64,000 nt of DNA from Cylicocyclus nassatus (Eukaryota; Nematoda; Chromadorea; Rhabditida; Strongylidae), in the NCBI GenBank assembly GCA_958299035.1, contig CATQJL010000223.1, positions 80,059,322 through 80,123,321 on the forward strand. The letters run 5' to 3'. This document shows positions 56,701 to 64,000 of the stretch, one piece after another; the stretch's first letter is position 1, and each line of letters begins with the position of its first letter. The translations under genes and the position numbers were made by a program. Under the pieces are notes generated by a model. That model searched no databases. It was given only the letters and a program-made list of their open reading frames with translations, and was not told the DNA's origin.

Positions 56701-59128
56701 TGCAGTTTTCTTGTCTCTTTGCATGGACAAGATTTTGAAACAGAAGCTAGTGATTTCTCGCAACTTTGAAAAACGTTTTTTTAACTTTCTTAAAGGCAGT
56801 GGCTCGGCAAAACTCAACAACTCAAGATTTTAACGCGGTAGACTCCTTACTGCCCAAGTATGAAAACAGTGCAATCCCGATTGCACAGCATGCCTTCCTT
56901 GCCGAGAAAATTGCTCTCATACTTACACGCGCAGACCATTCTTACACCATCTGGACGAGTGGCAATTTCCTTCTCAACATTGGAGACTGCCCACCGCAAT
57001 GCTATAAACATTGGGTCCTGCAACGATTGGCGTCATCAGCCTTGCAGCGCTCGTCCAATTCCAAAGAAAAGTGCATTCAAAAACGCACATTTTCGGCATT
57101 TTCAAGCTCTCAAAAGCGGATTTTCGGAATCAGCGTATTGAATAACCCCAGGTAAGCGAAAATTTGACTATGTTGAGATTTGCCGAGCCACTACCTTTGA
57201 GTACGTTTTTACAGATCTAAATTCGCTTTGAAGTTTTGAAACTTGACAAACATGACACTATCCCATAAAAATATTTTCTCTCACTTTCTTGGCCTGAAGT
57301 GCCCTTTGTAATCTTGCCGAAACTGTGAATTCAAAGCTGAGCATAGGCAGTGATGACTTCCGGGCTCGAATTCCGATTTCACTTCTCACATCAGACTCGG
57401 ACTTTCCTTCACCTACTTTAAGCCATCATACGCATCGCAAAAATCCCCGCTGAGTCGGTGCTTGAAATGCATTTCGAGTTTTAAAAAGTTTGCGTTTCCA
57501 AACCTTATTTTCTTCTCGTTTATCTTCTCCTCAATGATCAGTTTCGAAACTTGGTTATTTTTAGAACAATTATAATGATGAAATTAGCTTTTTCTCGTTT
57601 TCCTCCGTGATGTGGTTCGCCTGGTCCTGGAGCAATGAGAAATTTTACGCCGTTTACGATTTTTTCTCAGGTTTTCAAAGTTTTTCCGCTTTTGCTATTT
57701 GTTTTGCATCTTTTTCTCTTCTTTAATTTCCTGTAAACAATCTTCACTTATTATGGGTGGGATATTCAAACAACCCAGACTTCACTTTCGACGCTCTATT
57801 TCACGTAATCAGACGAGTGAGACAGAACATTTAAACCATAATTCCAACAATAATCATCTCCTTTCTCTCCCTCCTCTCCCGTTCTCATCATTTCTCCCTA
57901 ATAATTTGCAATGAGTCATCTTCTATGCTCTAGATGGATTCCAAAGTATCCTTGTATAAAGCAACAGGCCTTACAATATGATAACTTAATCTTCGCAACA
58001 ACTTTAATCCACGCTGTTGTTTGGGCAAACACCGAAAAAATTCAGTTGGCCCAAAAATCAAGAACAATTTCTTGTGAATATGCACGCAACTTCTTTTCGC
58101 TCAGTATATACCCAACAAGGGGGTTATGTACAGTTGCTGTATCTCCCCCATGGTAAGAAATTGAGAAAATTAGGCCAAGATGATGAAAGAAAACCCCGGA
58201 TAATGTCGTTTTTTTCTGGATTTTATGCTGAATTTCGTATTTCTGGAAATAGCCCATACAAGACTGGAAATCGTGTTTTTATTCAAAAAGGTATGGAGGA
58301 AGATATCGATGCAAGAGTATATTCGTGATCAGCATGTCAGAAATTCTCCTAGGTGATATATTCTGAGCAAGTTGATGATCCATCTACCAAATATTTTTTG
58401 ACCTTGACGGCGCCTAAAATCAAATTTTAAAACTAAATTAATTAAATTTTCTTACTTTCGGTGGATAAAAATTAAAAAATATTAAAAAATCCAATTTTTG
58501 AATCCCAAAATACCAAAAGATGAGTACTTTTTACATTTTTGAATCCGTAAAAAATTGGCACCACCGCATATCCAATAGTTGACTACACAACTCCTCACCG
58601 CAGCTCATACACTTGGTAGGCTAGCTTCTACTTATTGTTAGTCGGTGCTGCTCGAAAGTTAATAATTGAAGCCTCAACCCTTTAGCAATCATGAAAACGG
58701 CTAAAGGAGTGTATAGCCTTGTACACATTTAACAAAAAGTTATATTAGTAATTAAATTAGTAATTAATTTAAATTTAGTAATTAAATCTATGAATTCGAA
58801 AAGGTTGGCACCCTTTCTAGAATATCACACTTGTTGCGTACAAGTGGCGCGAGAGATCATCAATACGCCATTGTTCTACATAAAAGCATTTTTACCAATT
58901 AACGTATTACTCTTTATTTAGGATGATGAAAAGCTCGTATTCGGCGAAACACGAGTGTTCGCACTTGTCGTCTATCCAGAAGTGAGGGCAGAAGTAGAAA
59001 GGCAAAAGAAACTTGCAGAGTAAGAAGGTAATTTGAGAGAAGTTTTGAGCTGACTTGTCTTTTACAGATGGAGGGAAATGGAGAAAAGAACATATGCACT
59101 GGCTCACCATCTAGCTAAGCATTGGTAA
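53763..59128 (+). CDS. Secreted Ig-like-motif protein, paralogue 2
   Basis: The predicted product is 179 aa from six exons: ATG alone (53763-53765, donor GTATGT), 55999-56109, 56169-56306, 56428-56556, 58922-59019 and 59068-59128 (TAA). The signal peptide is MIEKTVTVLCLALYFQARG. Mature blocks: EDNVTVNLTDEEKKHWMYVY, FEKIRCRK, then a Cys, LNGTLFIKNATVRDSGYYYR (Ig E-F strand-like, lacking the usual Cys after Tyr), and a charged helical tail (VFALVVYPEVRAEVERQKKL, ending LAKHW). Sequons suggest N-glycosylation. Intron 1 (2.2 kb) holds a Penelope remnant and a family R repeat; intron 4 (2.4 kb) holds a MITE. Phases agree with paralogue 1. No named family is recognised; extracellular or surface location is inferred. 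Confidence 0.7.
54240..54720 (+). pseudogene. Penelope-like GIY-YIG remnant (element 4)
   Basis: Decayed plus-strand translation keeps pieces such as RYEIAPMTAYI, IKEHLDGF-like text, and VTNELAPFQTLCG near the end (compare ITKELAPYQSLCG in family B). Many stops and frameshifts are present. It lies in intron 1 of paralogue 2. Confidence 0.6.
54912..55610 (+). repeat. Interspersed repeat family R, copy 3
   Basis: It starts AATAACGGGCTAAGGGTG with a TGTGTGTGTGTCTGTCTG tract. It ends in the hairpin CCAGTGCG...CGCACTGG (55572-55609) around CCTCTGCGAAGCAGAGG. It lies in intron 1 of paralogue 2. Confidence 0.7.
56792..57198. mobile_element. MITE with AGTGGCTCGGCAAA termini (407 bp)
   Basis: AAAGGCAGTGGCTCGGCAAA and the inverted AAAGGTAGTGGCTCGGCAAA continue to CTCAACA. 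It lies in intron 4 of paralogue 2. The frames of 129 and 93 codons inside are not exons. Superfamily is undetermined. Confidence 0.75.
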
Positions 59129-59362
59129 CGTTAACACATTGACGACAGCGTTACCCACATGGGTCACGCAATGACTGTCACGTGGGAAAATGTGACCACA
59201 TGATGGGCAAAGCTTAAATTTAATTATTGTTAGATGGTTTCTATTCAAAGTTGACTTCATTTCGAAGGTTTCCCAACCGCTTTATCTATAGCTTCATTGT
59301 TTCTCAGCAGCTTCTGAGAGCCTCAGGTATACTGTGAATGAAGTTATGCGTAATCTTATTAG

Positions 59363-59390
59363 GTTGATGCAAAAGTAATGGCCGATTTGC
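59363..59390. repeat. Solitary mariner-like terminus
   Basis: TTAGGTTGATGCAAAAGTAA resembles mariner terminal repeats of the TTAGGTTGGTGCAAAAGTAA type. No inverted partner was found downstream, so it is a relic or an end captured by the adjacent foldback. Confidence 0.45.
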
Positions 59391-59499
59391 GAATTCTCAT
59401 TTTGACGTGCTATAACTTTCTAAAAGATCCACATTTCTGAATGCGGTAAAGACCTCCAAAAGCAGCAAGCCTTCCGCAGTACAGCGCATACTCATTTAC

Positions 59500-59975
59500 A
59501 CGGAAAGTGAAAGTGCATTTGTTTTGGTCAGAAATCGAAGTGGCCAATCCTGACAAGCTGTATACCCTTAGATGCAGCATAAAACGCTGAGTTCGAATCT
59601 ATATTCCATATCTGCTTAGCCCCTATGTGGGCGAAGTTATGAGTCGTTAAAAGCCGTTAATCTGCCAAGGAGTCATGCACGCAAAGCGCAAATTTGGCAG
59701 TACAGAGCCGTGTTCGGCCTACTGCTGGATTAAAACATATAGCTAAGTTACTTTGCATTCTTAAAGCGTGAAGGTGAGCCTGAAGGTGCAACAATGTGCG
59801 CAATTTTGCAACTTTTGTGTACGATTTTTCCGCAAAAAACTGCTCATGACTTCGCCCATAGAGGCGCTAAGCAGATATGGAATGCAGACTCGAAATCAAC
59901 GTTGAATGCAGCATCGTATGGTAGCAGCTTGCTTGGATTGACCACTTCGACTTCTGACCATCCCCTTGTTAGCTA
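59500..59975. repeat. Foldback element, family F, copy 2
   Basis: Arms at about 59520-59660 and 59810-59965 are inverted: GACTTCGCCCATAGAGGCGC, AAGCAGATATGGAATGCAGA and CCACTTCGACTTCTGACC have diverged mates in the left arm. Confidence 0.7.
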
Positions 59976-60604
59976 CAAAAATCACTGTTTTTTCCATAAA
60001 GGCTTTATCCTACAAGGCAGACAAGTAAACATGACAGACATGTGTTAACATCTGTATAGTATTCTGCTATTGTCATTTTCTCCGAATAGACGGGGCGGAG
60101 ATTGCGGACTTGCTAGCTTGACAACAGTGCTAGTGTTGTAAAAAGAGTAGATCATCGCGTTATCGAGGCCGCAATGACACGCTTCGTCTACTCCGGGTCT
60201 TTATTTGGTGAAAACTTTTTGATAATAAATTTTTCATAGTGCTGTGCGTGTATTCGAAATGATTTCAGTTTTCATAAGCCATAAGAAAGTTGGCATGATA
60301 ATGGCTTGTAAAAGCTGTCTCATTCGATCTCAACTGATTAAAGCTTCAGTTGAAGCTTCGACGAGTCAGCTCTGCCTCCGTTGAGCCATTGATTGATGCT
60401 TTCAACCATCCACATTGATGTGATTGAGTACGACACGTCCATGCAAGTATACGAGTCAAAACCCTTTCGCCAAACATTCACATCTTTGTAATTGGTACTA
60501 GCGGAAGAGGTGTGGCCGCACTTGTTAGATCTTGCCGAAGATCGTTAGCCTGCACTGTGGCTCCTCACTCAGTATGTATAACATGTTAAAATGACTGTAT
60601 CGTA

Positions 60605-61095
60605 AGTTACTTACGAGGGAGAGTTCCCAGGTCAGCTCGGCTAAGGCGGATGAGTCATATATCACCGCAAGGGGCTTGAAACGCTGATTCCAAATCTGCT
60701 TTGCTTTTCTGCGGAGCGACTTTCAGAGAGAAGTTATGAGCGTTTGAAAGTCTAAATTTGTCATGTTTTAAGTGGCTTAAAATTGGCGAAACCTGTACAA
60801 TAACACATGAAAGTGATTTATCAGTTTTGTATCAAGTATATTGATTACAAGGACGGAACACAGATAATGAAATAACGTTAGGTGTTGTTTTACGCTTTCA
60901 ACTGATTTTAAGCCACTTCAAACATGACAAATTTAGACATTATAACGCTCATAACTTCCCTCGGAAAGTTGCTCCGCAGAAGCGGAAAGCAGATTTGGAA
61001 TCAGCGTTTCAAGCCAGTTACGGTGATATATGAATCATCCGGGTTGGCCAAGCTGACTTGGGAACATTCCCTTGTCAGGAGTAATTTACGGAAAT
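60605..61095. repeat. Foldback element, family F, copy 3
   Basis: Arms 60605-60780 and 60905-61095 are inverted, sharing AAGCAGATTTGGAATCAGCG, GAAGTTATGAGCGTT and CATGACAAATTTAGAC (in one or the other orientation). Confidence 0.75.
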
Positions 61096-61555
61096 TTTTC
61101 TCTAAATCTCCTTGCTGGCACACTATTTCAGAAAATTTATCGCTCGGGTCATCTTCGAGCGTCTCCCCGCCGAACCTGACCTGAGGCTCACTTGTCAGGT
61201 GACGTTGCATTATTTAGCGTGGGGAAGTGGGCGGTCGTCATTTCACCTGATGGAACTTCACATAAGGGTGTCAGGAGAGATCATTTCTCATGACCAAGCT
61301 CTACTACGGGCCAAGGTTTAGCAGTAACCCGAGTAACCTCACCGAATTAACAGTATACCCCCATTTACATCGCTGACCTGATCCGTCCTTTAGATCAAAC
61401 CAGCAATGTTTTGATACGGAGCTAAGTTAGTAACGCCGTGCACTGTTCTTTGCGATTGATTTTTGTTTTTAATGTAATCTAGAACGCTTCTATTTTGCCG
61501 GATATAGTATCAACATTTTTCCACACCTTCGCTAAATTGCCGATCGTTCCTCAGA

Positions 61556-62440
61556 CAATCGCCGGGAGCAGGCGGCCATGCGATTTATGGGCAGGTGGGC
61601 ACCGGAGAAATAGTCTGGTTTCTTGCGGTCCGCTTGCAGATATCTGAAATTTTAGCGAAATTTTAGACAAATGCTCGGAGAATTGCGGCTTTTTTATGGA
61701 TTAGTTGCGGAGCGTGGCCGCATCGCGGATCTTCCGCGCAAGAAGATGCGAAATCATTGGGGCTGCACGGTGCTTGGTGAAGAACCGCACAGCTCGTGGG
61801 TACCTTCCGTTAAGAGAAAGCACCTCAAACTCGAATAATTGAACCATCGATGATACCTCTATTATGTAGAGTGTTACCTTTGCTTACGCCGGAAATTGCC
61901 TAAAAAGAGTCGAAGCGCTGAAACTTTGGCCCGCGCTCGCTAAAAGAGATTATTTGATGAGCGCTTGCAGAAAATTTTGTATTACTGCCCCTGGCAGAAC
62001 ACGGAAATATCGCTCGCTGAAGGTTTGGCTATGCCCCAAAATTTTTCTGACCCTTGCAGAAAAGCGCGAGTTTGCAAACCGCCTGACCCCGGCGATTATG
62101 TGAGACTTTGCTTGCGGTGGGTGCCCACTCAGAGAGTCGCCGGAGGTAGGCCACATGCGATTTATGGGCAAGCGGGCACCGGAAAAAGAGAATGCTAATT
62201 TTTTGAGTTTGCTTGCGAATATTTGGAAAAGTGTTGGCCACTTCTTAGACAAACGTTCAAATAACAATTTCTGCTTTTTTTAAAGATTAGTTGCGGCTCA
62301 GCGTTCGCCTTCTCGCGGACTTTTCGCAAGTATGCGAAGTTGTTGAGTGCGTTGTGCGTTTGTTGTTTGCGGTCCTTTCTGAAAAGGACCGCACAGCCCA
62401 TAGGTACCTTCCACTGCGAGAAAGACCGCTGTAGACTCCT
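61556..62440 (+). repeat. Diverged direct duplication, period about 575 bp
   Basis: Copy one (61556-61830) and copy two (62130-62440) share ATGCGATTTATGGGCA, GGGCACCGGA, GATTAGTTGCGG, GACCGCACAGC-type and GTACCTTCC blocks in the same order. Their origin is unknown. A Tc1-type element follows. Confidence 0.7.
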
Positions 62441-62535
62441 CCAATCCCTTTGCAATCAAAGTGGACAGATAATGCAAATGAAACAGAATTCTATGCAGTC
62501 CCATTTGCCTTTCAGTTGGATAGATAACGCAAATA

Positions 62536-63792
62536 CAGTGCTGGCCAAAACTATAGATCCACTCTGAAAGCTGCCGTTGTTCATCTGCTTCTCAACGAAT
62601 TGATCCTGTTCTGTTCAGATTCTGTTTTTATAAAAGATTCCGCACTTTTGACTGGTTTGGAAGCGATAGGGCTCCATCTGTTTTATGCGTGCTTAGCGAA
62701 GTGAGCAATAGAGAAAAATTTGAGTTTTTGTGTTTGAAGCGAGCTCCACATAGACCTAACAGCAAGCCTGCGCTCCAGTTTTTGCTTTCAAAATTGGTGT
62801 ACGCTATTTTTGTAAGCTCAAAATAATGTAGAAGCATTATTTAGCGTTATTTACATAAAAAGAAGTTTTCAAACTATAGTGGCGATTGTTCGCGAAGTCG
62901 CATTTCAATTCTTTTTCAAAGCATAAGTCTTGCGGTGTGCTCGGCAATCTCAATGTACTTACCAAGTGGTATCTTCCTTTGATTTTGTCACTATTTAGCT
63001 GCTAACTAGTGAATGCACCCTGCATTGTATGTTGCCTTGTGACTCACATGAGCATTATGGTCAGAGCCACAAATAACTTCAAGTCTTGTTGCAAATCACT
63101 TTTTGCAGGATGAAGTCCTCAATTAGCCTGCATTCTAGGATCTGCAGAAATCTGCAACCACTGCATGTGGACTTTCATACATGCTAACAATGTCATTATT
63201 CCAGTTCACGCTCTGACAACATTGCAGAAAGAGTTTGAAGGCATAAATTTGGCTAAAAAACCAACGCGGGCTTGCAGTTAGGTTTATGTCGGGTGCACTT
63301 TGAATACGAAAACTGAATTTTCTTCCACTGCTCACACTACTAAGCATCCATAAGCTAGATGGAGCCCTGTTACTTTCAAATCAGTCAAAAAAGTGCGGAA
63401 TCTTCCATAAAAACACAAACTTTGGAACAAAATACGCGTGAAAGTACTTCTAAGTGAAAAAAAGAGATAAGCGTTTCCTATAAAGGTATTACACAGCTGG
63501 TCTAAAACCAACCACTGCTTTCACTTTCGACTGTGTATATGCACAAAAGACTTTGGAAGCTGAGAATTACTTTAGCGAACAGAAGTTTTAGGTGGATCTA
63601 TAGTTTTGGACAACCTTCGAGCCTGCTTTTTTCGAATTTTTTTTGATTTCTGAATAATCAAACGAAAGCGGGATCCGTTCCAGTCATTGATGGTAGCCTG
63701 TTAAACACAACACCAAATTCCAGAACAATTCGTTGAGAAGCAGATGAACAACGGCAGTTTTCAGAGTGGATCTATAATCTTGGCCAGCACTG
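62536..63792. mobile_element. Tc1-type element (1257 bp) with long inverted arms, TA duplication
   Basis: CAGTGCTGGCCAAAACTATA and the inverted CAGTGCTGGCCAAGATTATA are flanked by TA. Inverted similarity continues for 300 nt or more (GATCCACTCTGAAA, TTCATCTGCTTCTCAACGAA, AGATTCCGCACTTTT, GGGCTCCATCT). No D,D34E transposase frame is recognisable. Confidence 0.85.
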
Positions 63793-64000
63793 TAGGACTA
63801 AAACATGGACGCGATTGCGGATCAGCTGCATCTACATGCATCTCATCGCATATTGGACTCACACAAGTTCCGAGTAGTCTCCCAGGTGCTTCCTACCTGG
63901 ACATTTTCAAAGTTCATCACAACTCACCGCAATGCCCGAGCACTTTTTTGTCCGCGTTCGCGAGCTACACACTTGCCCAAGTAGGGTAAAAACTACTAAT

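Noticed and set aside
56766..57155. Open frame as a further exon of the Ig-like gene
   Set aside because: It coincides with the MITE at 56792-57198; the in-phase exons at 58922 and 59068 fit better.

Overview
The window is eukaryotic, almost certainly from a parasitic strongylid-type nematode such as a hookworm (inference). The basis is small intron-rich genes with short TTTCAG-type acceptors, two genes only 235 bp apart in operon-like spacing, and a very dense load of Penelope-like elements, an RTE-type LINE, mariner/Tc1, hAT and Harbinger relics. No bacterial-type operons, rRNA genes or CRISPR arrays are present. Most open frames are fortuitous or lie in transposons.

Host genes. (1) 2019-7018 (+): eight exons of the 60S ribosome-assembly factor BRX1/BRIX1; the first coding exon was not found. 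(2) 7254-9224 (+): a complete eight-exon BACURD/KCTD10-13/TNFAIP1-type BTB protein of 295 aa, directly behind BRIX1. (3) 18436-19909 (+) and (4) 53763-59128 (+): two paralogues encoding small secreted proteins with a degenerate Ig-like motif. Each seems to start with an exon holding only the ATG, and they share promoter and intron-1 sequence. A rearranged partial BRIX1 copy lies at 43046-43332.

Mobile DNA. Penelope-like elements (reverse transcriptase plus GIY-YIG nuclease) occupy 21.8-24.3 kb, 33.3-38.4 kb (degenerate), 43.7-50.6 kb (family A, with family B nested inside it) and about 54.2-54.7 kb (remnant). The three with readable ends are each flanked by a 12-bp direct repeat. Eight copies of a minimal hammerhead ribozyme sit in their terminal repeats, with compensatory changes in stem I. 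A LINE with an intact 992-codon ORF (25.6-28.8 kb, minus strand) carries a tRNA-like box A/box B sequence at its 5' end and is inserted in the arm of a foldback element. A Harbinger-type element (34097-36459, TAA duplication) splits the 33-38 kb Penelope relic. Other non-autonomous DNA elements have readable target duplications: hAT (8 bp), mariner and Tc1 (TA), Harbinger (TTA), and a TTCGAA-rich element (10-12 bp).

The gaps at 9.2-12.5, 15.4-16.4, 19.9-20.5, 31.2-32.7, 38.7-39.4 and 52.3-53.6 kb hold no gene I can support.
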